From Antitrichia curtipendula (taxonomy: Eukaryota; Streptophyta; Bryopsida; Hypnales; Leucodontaceae): a stretch of DNA of 64,000 nucleotides. Positions 48,525-59,756 of this stretch are shown piece by piece; within the stretch, counting starts at the first letter, position 1, and each line of letters begins with the position of its first letter. The position numbers and the translations under genes are program-made. The notes below the pieces were generated by a model, which searched no databases, was not told where the DNA came from, and saw only the letters and a program-made list of their open reading frames with translations. Where the stretch lies: positions 18,042,001 through 18,106,000 of the forward strand of contig OX579639.1 of assembly GCA_951230915.1 (NCBI GenBank), written 5' to 3'.

Positions 48525-48945
48525 CACATTTTGGTGTGAAACCGTGAACAAGCAAATCCTTAGTTCACACCAACCTGAAATTAGGAAAAACAAGAGAGAG
48601 GGGAAGCCCTGCATTTACAGAAGCTACATTTACAATGTGAGGAAGTCTGCGTAGGTCGTTACTCAAAAAGCAAGCTGCAGTGCTACCAAATCCTCTGATA
48701 CCATACCTCCTTGTTTACACTCTCGCAATGCAGTGCCTTGTGATGTGGGATCTTGAACAAGCAGACTCTTAATTCATACTTGTTAATTCATACTTGGTAA
48801 AGGAGGAGCAGGAGAGGGAGCCTTGCATTGCACTGCATTGACAAAAAATACATCTACAGTGATTGTGAGGAATTTTGAGAAGATCGCTACTTAAATAGCG
48901 ACGCAGTGCTACCAAAGGCTCCCACATAGCTTACCTGCTGGTTTA
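48525..48945 (+). repeat. Tandem duplication just ahead of HPAT, two units of about 205 bp
   Basis: GTGAACAAGCAAATCCTTA / TTGAACAAGCAGACTCTTA, then GGAAGCCCTGCATT / GGGAGCCTTGCATT, and GCAGTGCTACCAAA with a CTTGTTTACAC-like word run twice in order. The second unit ends about 40 bp before the start codon, so the array covers the core promoter or 5' untranslated region. Confidence 0.75.
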
Positions 48946-48956
48946 CACATTTGGGG

Positions 48957-48983
48957 GAAAGAGAGAGAGAGACACACACACAA
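48957..48983 (+). repeat. GA/CA microsatellite in the HPAT 5' leader
   Basis: A GA run passes directly into a CA run ending a few bases before the ATG at 48986. GA/CT tracts are common in plant 5' leaders. Confidence 0.8.
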
Positions 48984-48985
48984 AG

Positions 48986-51900
48986 ATGGCGAGGGTGTCG
49001 TTCCCAGTGCTTCTGTTATTTGCCATTACGGCATTTGTGCTCACGTACAACACGATCACCATGGTTAACAGTTACCACCAGACCAAGGACGGGAATCCTA
49101 GCTTGGGGGAAGAAAACAACCACGGCGACAATATCAATGCGAATGCGATGGCGTTCGATCCGTTGGTCAAGATGCCGGAGGAAGTGAAACGAGGGCCCAA
49201 GCGCTTGTTTCACGTGGCGGTCACGGCCAACGACTCGCCCTACAACCGCTGGCAGTGCCGCATCATGTACTACTGGTACAAAAAGTTCAAGGACGAGCCG
49301 GGCTCCGAGATGGGGGGCTTCACTCGGGTCTTGCATTCGGGCAAACCCGATGGGTTCATGGAGGAGATTCCGACCTTTGTGGTGGATCCGCTTCCTGATG
49401 GCGAGGATCGGGTATGCGTGCTTTCGAAATTCCCTCTTCGGGTTGCTCGAACATTATCTGCATTGGTTGCATAAGTGCATAACCTGCGTTGTTGCTATGT
49501 TTTCGTTCTTGAACTCGAGATGTGAGTGGATTTGTGCCGTAGAGGGTTTCTGAGAGTTGGAGCATCCCGGTTGATTTTCTCTTATGCTACCGTTGAACTC
49601 GTTCATATGAACGTACTCGAATGCTTCATAATGTGCTTTTGCACTCTTCTTTTTTTTGGTCTTTGGGCTGCTCGAACATAACCTGCGTGGTTGCAGTGTT
49701 TTCGTTCTTGAGCTTCAGATGTGAGAGGATTTGTGCCTTAGAGGGTTTTTGAGAATTGGAGCATCCCGTTTGATTTTCCCTCATGATACCGCTTTTACCA
49801 TTTTAGAAGAATCGGAGTACGATGAACGTACTCGAATGCTTCATACTGTGCTTTTTCTGTCATTTTCTTTCGTCTTTAATTTGCACAAACATAACCTGTA
49901 TTGTACCAATGTTTTCGTTCTTGCACTTAAGTTTGGAGAGGATTGGTGCCATAGAAGGTTTCTGAGAATTGGAGTATCCCGTCTGGTTTTGCCCCATTCT
50001 TGTTTTCTTTCTCCTTCCCTCTTTGAATTTCACAACCATCACCTACGTTGGTGCAATGTTTTCGTTCTTGCACTTAAGTTGAGAGGATTTGTGCCGTAGA
50101 AGGTTTCTGAGAGTTGGCGCATCCCCTTTGACTTCACCTATGCTCCCGTATGGTCCCGTATTTACCGTTTTAGAAGAGTTGGAGTACTTTGAACCTATTC
50201 TAATTCCTCGTACATTTTTTTTTCTGCCCTTCTGTCTAGTCTTTGGGGTTTCAAAAACATCGCCTGCGTTGTTGCAGTGTTTTCGTTATTGATCTCGAGA
50301 TTTGAGCGGATTTGCGTCATAGATGGTATCTGAGGATTGGAGCATTCCGTTTGGTTTTTCCTTACGCTGCCGTTTTTCCCATTCTAGAAGAATTGGAGTA
50401 CGATGAACGTACGCTAAAGCTTCTCTTACTGTGCCTTTTGTGCCCTTTTATTTTGTCCTTAGGGTGCACAAACATATCCTGCATTGTACCAATGTTTTCA
50501 TTCTTGCACTAAAGTTTGGAGATGATCTGTGCTTGGGAAGATGTCAGAGGATTGAAGCATCTTGGATTCCCTGATTCTCCATTCAAATTAGCAGTTGAGC
50601 GCATGTTGTCTGCAGCTTCTCTTATGAAGTTCCTCCTGGTCCATGATTGTGTGGATATCAATCACATGATTCTGCAATGGCATCCCGTTTCTTTTTAGTA
50701 GTTTTGATCGACACATGCAGTGTTCTTCCCTGATTCCGTTGATATACAATTTGGCTCCGTCTGATGTATAATTTTTTCCAGTATGATCAATTGAGTTCGT
50801 CATTTTAGGGTTCAAGATTGGAGGTTCAGAACTAGGGTTTTTGTTTTCTGTGCAGGGTTACATCGTGTTGAATCGTCCATGGGCATTCGTGCAGTGGCTT
50901 CGAAAGGCAAACATCACAGAAGAGTACGTTCTATCTTTACCTACTATTTGGATCCAATTACAGATGGCTGGTTTGAAATACCTATATTAGATATTGCTGA
51001 GATCCCGTAATTTATGAGGGCATGATTTGGGGGTGGCGTTTTTCAGTTACATTATGATGGCAGAACCGGATCATGTGTTCATACGGCCGCTTCCTAACTT
51101 AGCGACGGAAGACATGCCAGCTGCCTTTAAGTTTTTCTACATCGTTCCCTCGGAACATGAAGAAGTTCTGAGAAAATTCTACCCCAAGGAAAAGGGGCAT
51201 ATTTCCAACATTGACCCCATAGGCAATTCCCCGGTTATTATTAAGAAGGTACTCAAACTCCCCTTCGTTGTTTTATCTTGGCTATATTCTCAACGTTTAG
51301 TACACCATTTACTGTGGACCACAGTAATTACCAGAAACTACTATACTTGTATATTTTCCAGTTTAATGGGGCACGTTTGAAAAGGTATGTAGTAGCTCAC
51401 AACCTTCTTGGTCGTAATTGTTGGGGTTCACATTAGTTAATTTTTTCAACTACTGCAATGGAACCCTACAGTATTCTGAGGAACTGACATCTTCATAAGG
51501 AGTAATTGCTTACTGAATGTGTGTTTGTTTGAGAATTTGCAGAGTCAATTGGAGAAAATAGCACCATCATGGTCAGATGTATCAATCAACATGAAAGATG
51601 ACCCTAAAACTGACAAAGCATTTGGTTGGGTTTTAGAAATGTACGTAAAGTTCCGAACCTGTTTGCTTGTGCCCATTTTGAGAAGCATAATATGATGCTC
51701 ATCACTTCATGTAATATAATTTAACTCAAAATTGGATGATTCTGGTTAAATCATTATTTAGGAATAATGCAGGTCAAATTTCAAGTAGCCAACGGGTTGT
51801 TAATAGATATCACATGCTTGAGCCTCAATTGTTGATAGAAAAATGTTTAGAAGAAAGGAAGATGACTCAAAAATGCGTGAAGTCTTCTTCAAAATGTCCA

Positions 51901-53471
51901 GAACAAAACTAGGAGTCAACATAGTGATTCATGAAATGACAATTGAAGTAATTTTCCCCCCAAATAAATAATTTGTAAAAATATTGACGGTCTAGATTTG
52001 ACAGAAGCTGACAGAATTTGACAGAATTAATTATACTTGAATCAATTTCCTGATGTTGGGAATGTTAAATGCTTGGTCAGGTATGGATACGCGACGGCCT
52101 CAGCTCTGCATGGGATAAAACACATGCTAGTGAAAGATTTTATGCTACAGGTGCATACTCCTCTCTTTCTTCTTAACTTCATACTTTTCATACCACAGGG
52201 TGAAACGCTATTTGCAACAAAGCTTCTTCTTTTGGGGTAATATTGCGACACATGGCATTACCATATTGGTTAATTCTCCATGGAATCTCATGTAGAAAAC
52301 CATTTGTCATTCCCCTGAGTTGAATCGGGGTCACCTTTTACTGTTCAGAGAACGAGTTGTTAAAATACTGACTCCCAACCTCTGTTCTTGCAGCCACCTT
52401 GGGATACCAACCTAGGAGACAAGTATATAATTCACTACACATATGGATGTGACTACAACATGCAGGTAAGAAACTCTATAACCCTAGACTCCTCAGCATC
52501 TCGGCTTTTCAATACTTGAGGAGTCTTGCTCGTTTGGGCACACCATGAAGCAACCTTTGAACCCTGTTTCTACTGGCGTTCATACATTACTCATCTTTAT
52601 TTTCTTATGCTATCAGGGGAAGTTGACGTATGGTACAATTGGAGAATGGCGATTTGACAAACGTTCATTCACCACAGGAGCTCCGCCCAGAAACTTGTCG
52701 TTGCCTCCTCCAGGCGTACCAGAGACGGTGGTAAGTGTAACTATTGGACGCAACTTGTGTTATCTTAACCCCTAAATAAGTACCCAAAACCAAAATAAGA
52801 AGTCCACTTTGGAAGCTAATACTGTACCTTACTAGCAGCTTCAGCAGAAAATAATTGTAATAATTCTTGCCTAATTTTTTAAAGAAATTATCCCCTTGTC
52901 TTGCCTAATATTTGGAAATTGCAATTGATTGAGGAGGAATCACGATATCCTTCTCTAGGGACATGTGCTTGCCATTTATGGCAATCCTATCTCAATATTC
53001 TATGCATTTTATGAACAAATAACCTCTTATTCTCTTTGAAACCATGAAATGAAATATCTAAACCTTGCTAGATGCCTATACCTTGTTCAATTTTGAATGG
53101 TTGCCAAAATAGCATAAATAAAATTCTAGTCTTGCCTAACCTTATTTTTGGACTTCAATTAAATACAAGGCACTTGAGTGCCTAAGCTGCTAATAAAGTA
53201 CGGTAGTTGATTATTCCAAAATGATTTCATCTTTCCCTTGGTTCATTTTGTTACCTTCCTTGAAGCTTCCTAATGATTTCTTTCAACTTCTATGAATATG
53301 GAAGTGACCACTTCCGGGTTGAGAGCAGCAGAGTTGAGAACTTCAATGGTTTTAGACTCACAGCTGGGTCATATTGATATGAGTCTGCCGTGTTGCATAA
53401 TGCAGGTTACATTGGTCAAAATGGTGAATGAAGCCACGGCTAATATTCCAGGATGGAAAGGAGGTGAATGA
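48986..53471 (+). CDS. HPAT: Hydroxyproline O-arabinosyltransferase
   Basis: Golgi type II membrane enzyme (GT95 family) that adds the first beta-arabinose to hydroxyproline of extensins and CLE-type peptides. Exons are 48986-49411, 50856-50923, 51047-51248, 51543-51640, 52081-52150, 52394-52465, 52617-52730 and 53406-53471, with GT-AG introns and consistent phases; 1116 nt, 371 aa, the family length. Residues 5-26 form the membrane anchor (FPVLLLFAITAFVLTYNTIT). Landmarks are RLFHVAVTANDSPYNRWQCR, YYWYKKFKD, GYIVLNRPWAFVQWL (143-157), the MAEPDH motif (169-174), KAFGWVLEMYGYA, IIHYTYGCDYN and GEWRFDKR. The exon 2/3 joint was chosen at the upstream GT because it restores the conserved EDY before MAEPDH. 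Intron 1 (1444 bp) carries a six-unit array. All family landmarks are intact, so a working enzyme is expected. Confidence 0.95.
49440..50560 (+). repeat. Tandem array in HPAT intron 1, six units
   Basis: TTTTCGTTCTTG recurs at 49500, 49699, 49912, 50059, 50280 (TTTTCGTTATTG) and 50494 (TTTTCATTCTTG), spaced 199, 213, 147, 221 and 214 bp. Each unit also has AACATAACCTGCGTTGTTGC, GAGAGGATTTGTGCC with a TAGA-GGTTTCTGAG word, and GGAGCATCCC-like text. The core GATTTG or GATCTG is present in five of the six units. Short frames across the array are noise. Confidence 0.88.
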
Positions 53472-54059
53472 ATAGAAAGGCCCTCTCTAAAGATTAATCC
53501 TCCGTAAGTGTCTGCAAGATTCCCAGCTGCAACTCGAATGTGTGCAGACTTTGTGAGCAATGAACATACACTTTCAAAGTTTTCCAGGTTAGGTTTTACC
53601 CTTGCAAGCCATATTGCCATCCACATTGTTAGCCGTGCCAAGCTGCAGGATCTGGGATTTAAATTCTTGCTGATGAAAAAAGAGAAGCCTCTTTGTTTTT
53701 ATTAGGCTCACTGTAGTACTGGGGGAGTCAACTCAGAGCTGTTTTTGGATCAATGCAACCAGATGTATAAAATGCATCGTTAAGTTCATTGTCGTTGTGT
53801 AATCCTCATTTTTCAACCCAATTCTAACCTTTCCAATGCCAATTCCCTAGACCGAGTTGTTATATTGAAAAGCTGTGAACAAATTTTACAATATGTGGAT
53901 GTCGGTGAAAAATTGGATCACAGTTGGGCTTTGGAGCAATTTTGGGTCTGCCTACCTTATTCATGAAAATGAAATTGAAAATGAATGTAGACTCCAACAT
54001 TTTGGACACAATCTTGAGCTCATGGTAGTCTTTGCAAAAAAAAATCCATTTTCTGTTGT
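53472..54059 (+). other. HPAT 3' flank
   Basis: Moderate GC to about 53.75 kb, consistent with a 3' untranslated region, then increasingly AT-rich. No other gene. Confidence 0.45.
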
Positions 54060-54063
54060 TTAA

Positions 54064-54607
54064 CCCATAAATGATGTTGTGGTCATTTTTTGGTTGATGA
54101 ATGATAGAGAATCTTTGTGTGTAGGACAAAAGTGCAACTATTCATCCTTGGAATTTTGCATGAAAAGGGGAGGTCTTGTATAGTAGTTTGACTTCCAATG
54201 AATGCTTTTGGATTTTATAAAATTAAATATTCACACAATGCCAAAATAGACTATTTTCATGATCACTAGCTAGAAGACTTTTCCTTTTCATAACAAAATC
54301 CCGAGGATGAGTAGTTGCACTTTTGTCCAATTAGATTGATTCTCTGTTATCCATTGGATGCCAAACATCCTCTTCATTGTTAAGGGGTTTAAAAGATGGA
54401 TTGGTGATCGTGGAAATTATCCCTTTGGATATCTTAGGAATAATTTGCTTAAAAAAATGCAAAAGCATTCATTGGAAGTCAAATTGATGTAGAAGACTTC
54501 ACCTTTTCACAACAAAATTTGGAAGATGAATAGTTGCACTTTTGTCCTACACAGAAGGACTATTTGTTATTCATTGGACATAAAATATCCATAGTGTTGT
54601 TTATGGC
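54064..54607. mobile_element. Fold-back TTAA element with arms of about 170 bp
   Basis: TTAA then CCCATAAATGATGTTGTGG at left; at right, read inverted, TTAA then GCCATAAACAACACTATGG. The arms continue with GTAGGACAAAAGTGCAACTA and TTCCAATGAATGCTTTTG on both sides. A further inverted arm fragment lies between them near 54.28-54.35 kb. Single arms of the family occur at 41.25-41.47 and 46.93-47.28 kb. Confidence 0.65.
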
Positions 54608-54611
54608 TTAA

Positions 54612-57600
54612 ATTCTCCTATCTCCATGTATAGTGCCCTACAATTCATTTACGAATTTTTGGATCCTCTTTGAGATTAGGAGAACTTTGGGAGGCCCGTG
54701 TGCGCTCAAAAATGAACAGAATTTTGAATTTTGAATTGAATTGGAATCACACTAAAGTCTACTTTATCATCATTACAAATACACGTATCTAATTGAAAAT
54801 CATATAAAGAGTTTGGTGTTTTCTATATACTATGTACTATCTAGTGTTGCCAACATTTGTGAAAATTACCTTTTGCATTCAATGGTACTTATAAAAAATT
54901 ATTCTTTACAGTTGCTTTAGAGATACTTATTTCATACCACTTGAATTGCTCATATGATTTCTTGCTTGTTCTTCACCCAAATGAAAAAAAAAATTTGACT
55001 CTTCTCTATGAAGTGGTAGATAGTGTATAAAAAGAATCCAAATAATTTTAAATTATTCATTTTTCACTCGCTACAAAGTTGAAGTGCTCTTCATTTCAAT
55101 TTCAACGCAATTTGCAATTTCAAAATGGGTTCATTTTTTAGCATGTTAGAGCTTTCTAAAGTTGCTGAATTTTTTAGTGAACATTGATTGAAAAATTCGA
55201 AAAAGAACTATAGGGCACAGTACAATATAATATTCTTCATGAGCTGGGAATGTTTAGTATTTTGTTACACTTTTAGGATTGAATTTTTTCTTAAATTCAA
55301 CTATCTTTACATTATGAACTTTAATATTTTAGTTCTTTAGTTTTCTAATTCAAAATTTTATAAATTTGTAAGAAAATATACAAATATATAATCAATTTTA
55401 TAGTTTTCAAAATTCTTTAGATTCTTAATAATTAAGAAAGTTTATTTTTTTTTATATATGAAAATAAATTTGTGCCATATATAACACCTCATTTTTGAAT
55501 AGTCACTTTTGAAAACTTGTTGAGTTTATTGGTGTACATGACTAATTAAGATCCAAGCATAGGTAAAAGAATAGAAAAATAGCTCTAAAACAACCGTCAA
55601 TTAAGATGATTTTGGATTATATATATACATATAATTGATAATAATCAATTTTTAATTTTTTCAACATACATTTATTTTTCAAAAGTTTTGCAATAAAGGA
55701 TGATAAATTTCTATAATCCTATTGATTGAAATTGTTCAACATATATGTATATCTTTTAAATTGTTTTTGAATAAATATAATTCAAGTAAGAATTTCTTAA
55801 TCAGAGTTGTTTTATGCATTTTTTTTGCATTGAGTAATATAGGTTCTACTCAATTTTGAGCAATTATAAGTTGTATTTGAAGTCAGGAGAAAAGAAATGG
55901 AATTATGAAGCAATATGACTAAAATTGGAGCCACAAGAATTGACACAATCTTTGTAAATTATTCAATCCATTAAGAGTTTGGATTTATCACCCTAACTTT
56001 TCTTTGGCACCCTTTGAAGTTTATGTTTTGGAGTTTGTCTCTTAGTTTGACCATAATGTGTTACAAACACCTAGATTTCTTATTATTCTTGGTAAGATTT
56101 GTAAAATGTATCTCATAAAACTTTGATAATATCATTACACATTAAGGAAAGTTTACACATTAAGTAGTGTACTAGTGTAAGACTTAGGTGATATTTCCAT
56201 TGATGATGACCTTTTGGATTTTTTTACAATTTCTCCACCCAAAATATTTGTTTATGGTGTGCCCTGAATTGTGCATGCACCCTCATATACCAAAGTGCAT
56301 CATTGAAAGGAAAATAATTCCTACTTCTCCAAACTAAAAATTATTTTTGTACTCTAATTTCCGTACAACAATATACTAAAAAATGTCAAAATCTCTAAAA
56401 GGATAAAACAAAGCTAAAAAGTTCAAAACCCTTAGTTGGCCGCCACTAGTTGTTTTTTTAATTTTTTATAAAGTGATAAAGTGGCGATATAAAATGTTAT
56501 GATGGTGCTCCAAATTTCAACATCAATTTACATATCGGATAGAAAATATATCACATTAGCACATGTCATATGTCCATAATTTTTTTTCATCTAGAATCTA
56601 GTTATTTCATCTAAGATTTTTTTAATTTGAAATCTTCTAGTAAAAAACTTTACGATTTGTTGCCATTTTTTAGCCAAATTAATTTTTTTGGGTGCAATCT
56701 AGTCTATTTCGCCCCTCCAAAATGCCCTAGTTGCTATTGATAGTATAGAAAATTCCAGAGTCCTAATATATAAAATATAATTTTAAATACTTTAAAAGAA
56801 ATTCTTAACATTTCTATCTTGTTTGCATATGTTAAATCACTATTTTGCAAATACACAAAATAGATGCTTAAAAGAGCATTGTCAAAATCATATATATTAT
56901 ATAGTGAAATAAAATATGGTTTGCATTAGATTTTTAAATTATTCACCAATTTCAAGTAAATATCATAAATAAAAAGGAATTGGTAACCAAACATAACACA
57001 TTATTTTTTGTTTTTATTTCATTCCAATTTTATATTGAAAGATAATAGTTGAAACTTTGGTGTATGAATGTACCTAATATCATGTATTTTTAAATTATAA
57101 CTAGATATGTGGACCTTAGAGAATCAACTACAAAATCATATACTGAAGCAAGTTGCAAATGTGCTGCACTCATAAAAAAACTCATTGAACCCTATAGAAC
57201 AAAAAAGGTATATAATTGCATAATTTGAATTATCGGGTTACTTATTTAATACTTACATTTGATGAGTCCCTCTTGCATCCACATCCAGTGTAAGTCTTTT
57301 TGACAACAAAAAGTAATTTTAATAGTAGAGTTGTGTGCTACTTGCCAAGATTAGTCCTCTCTTATTCCTCCATTTAGACAATCATCAATTATACTTTATA
57401 AAATCTCCAATTGACAACGTCAGCTTAACAGACATTTTCCTTTACAGACAATTGCCGTCACAAGATTGCCATCCTCTAATAATACTGAGATGGATAACAA
57501 TGACCTTACCATCTCTTTCCTTTTGTGAAGAATGAATTATCAAACTAGTGTGATGTGTGAAACAAACTTGGTCTACTCCATACTTCTTACTGTGAATTGT

Positions 57601-57770
57601 TTTCAACAATCTGCTTGGGCAATAGGCATAAGTAGACACAATCTCTAAATTCCACTAGCGATCTCATCTATAGACCAATAAAAAAACTAGAATGCACAAT
57701 TGCAAGTGATATTAGTGTATGAAGAAAAATATGATAGAAAAATAACATGAGAATAACATGATAGCTTCTT
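54612..57770. other. AT-rich intergenic region, nothing recognised
   Basis: About 3 kb of strongly AT-rich sequence with no exon chain, RNA gene, terminal repeat pair or transposase fragment that I could identify. Confidence 0.5.
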
Positions 57771-57779
57771 CCAATGGAT

Positions 57780-58140
57780 GAAAAAGAAAGAATTTACGAG
57801 GCAGTAGTTGTATCATAAAGACGTATAGAAGCATCATTGGAAATTTAGAGATCTTTGCTTCGATGGAAATCAAGTGAATTAATCTTTGCTATCAAAAGAA
57901 GCAGCAAACACAACAAAAAACAAATCAAGACTAGACATGTTCAAATGTGAAAAATCTTCTTGAATTTTTATATATTCTCAAGATAGATGATGCTTATATA
58001 GCCCAATGAATTCATTACAAAGTTTTAAGACAATATCATATAGCTACCAAGGGTAGCTACAATCCTTATTAGAAAATGTGCTACTTGATTGTGTTATATA
58101 AATTGATATGACCAATAATGTAGGGATTAGGAGTTGGTCT
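57780..58140 (-). other. Possible LTR-like fragment with a TATA element
   Basis: Read on the minus strand, GGGCTATATAAGCATC lies about 120 bp after a region of short repeats (CTACCCTTGGTAGCTA is a partial palindrome). It is followed by a leader-like stretch, an arrangement seen in U3-R parts of plant LTR retrotransposons. No TG/CA borders, primer-binding site or gag-pol remains are evident, so this is only a suggestion. The 58153-58494 frame next to it matches nothing I know. Confidence 0.25.
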
Positions 58141-58824
58141 TGATTTTCAAGGATGACTTTAATTGAATACTTGATTTTTATTTTCTTTATTTACAACTTT
58201 CAAACAAAACCATTCAAACACTTGACATCTAACATTGGATGTTTTGATGTTCACAATGTCCTAGAGGATCCTAAAATCATTTGGTGGCATAGATATATTG
58301 GAGTTTTTCCTACCATCATAAATAGACGTCTTTGTACCACCCATATTTTGATAGATTTGTGTGTTCTTCAACTTTGGTCCAAATTAGTCAACATTTTTGT
58401 CCCTATCATTCAACATCTACGCAAATGTTGTATGTCCCATTTGTCATCTAGTCAACCAAGGCCATTTGCAATAAATGTTGCTTTGAGAAGATAAAGGCAT
58501 AATTAGCCTATAGAGATGCTACGTCCAGACTTCCATTCATTGTCACAAAGTTGAGAAAATAGGTTTGGAATAGCACATGGCCTTTTTTGTAGAAATACTT
58601 TGAAAATATAATATCTTTATACCCCTAACCCTTCTAAATAATCCTAAACTTGTTCTCTAATTTTTTTTTCGCAAATCTCTATTGTATATTTTCCATGATT
58701 ACCTAGAAATTGTTATAGCTAGCTTTGATCTATTATAAATGCTAAAAATCACTCCAAATATCTTAAATCTTTGCCACAATGTATATCATCTTGTCAAGTA
58801 TTTATATATCAATTTTCATCTTAA

Positions 58825-59752
58825 TCCCTAAAGTCCCATTGTCTCCTTGGGGAACAAAAAGGATTTTGGGTAGGCTTTTACGGCCTCGATATTCATCATG
58901 ATTTTTTGAAACTTTTTGTGAAGATAAAAAAATACATTATCTTTGTGGAAATATGATTTTTATTTCAATTGGTGCCCGGGAGCAAAAGTTATGGCACAAA
59001 AGGTCTTTTTTTTGGTGCGGCAAGCAGAAACCTCTTCACAAAAAACAATTTTTTTTGTATTAAATTTTTGTATTAAATTCTTTTATATCATAAATTGTGT
59101 TTTTATCTATATGGAAAGCTTTGATTCATTCCATTTGGATTTATTTTGTGAAAGTTATTGACAATCTTATTTATTGGGCAAGTAGAGCATCTTCTTGAAA
59201 AAATAATTTCAAGAATAGGATTCATTTCTGAATGCAAGTTTTACAAGTTTAAAAAAAAATTGTTTGACAAGGTTAGGTTTTCTTGTTAGAAGAATCTTAC
59301 CACTAGAATTGTAGTGTTCAATCCCATCTTAGAGCTAGTAATTCTTTATTTTTTTTTATTGATCTTGGACCTACTTCTACATAATAATTTTTATAGAATA
59401 AAAATCAAGTTGTTGTTTTTTAATTTTTTTTTCTCAGACACTCAACTCAATTCTTCAATACAAATTTTTTTAATTCAAAGTTTGTATAGCAAAAAATTTC
59501 CACAAATGGCAATCAAAGTCATCTGAAATTGCATGCCAATGTTCAAAGAAATAAAATTTTCTAACTTTGAATGCTAATATAATCTAATTTGTATGGTCAA
59601 ACTTTATGAAATTTTTATCACATGATTTGAGACAAGTGAAGTAAAATATGATTAGATTTTTTTTATTTTTTTACTTTTTCTTTGTATAAATGCAAAAAAA
59701 CTGGTAGTTTTGAGTTGTTTTTGAAAAAAAATGGCCTCAAAACTTTAAGGGG
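58825..59752. mobile_element. TTAA-bounded element, same family as 3573-4650
   Basis: TTAA at 58821-58824 then TCCCTAAAGTCCCATTG. The right end, read inverted, is CCCCTTAAAGTTTTGAGG, where the bordering TTAA has become TAAT. Its first 130 bp follow the same word order as the element at 3573. AT-rich, with no transposase. Confidence 0.5.
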
Positions 59753-59756
59753 TAAT

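Noticed and set aside
49731..50512. Frames of 60-120 aa in HPAT intron 1
   Set aside because: They fall in the six-unit intronic array and repeat one another because the units do.
58153..58494. 113-aa frame
   Set aside because: AT-rich, no recognisable motifs, no splice partners; length is within chance for this composition.
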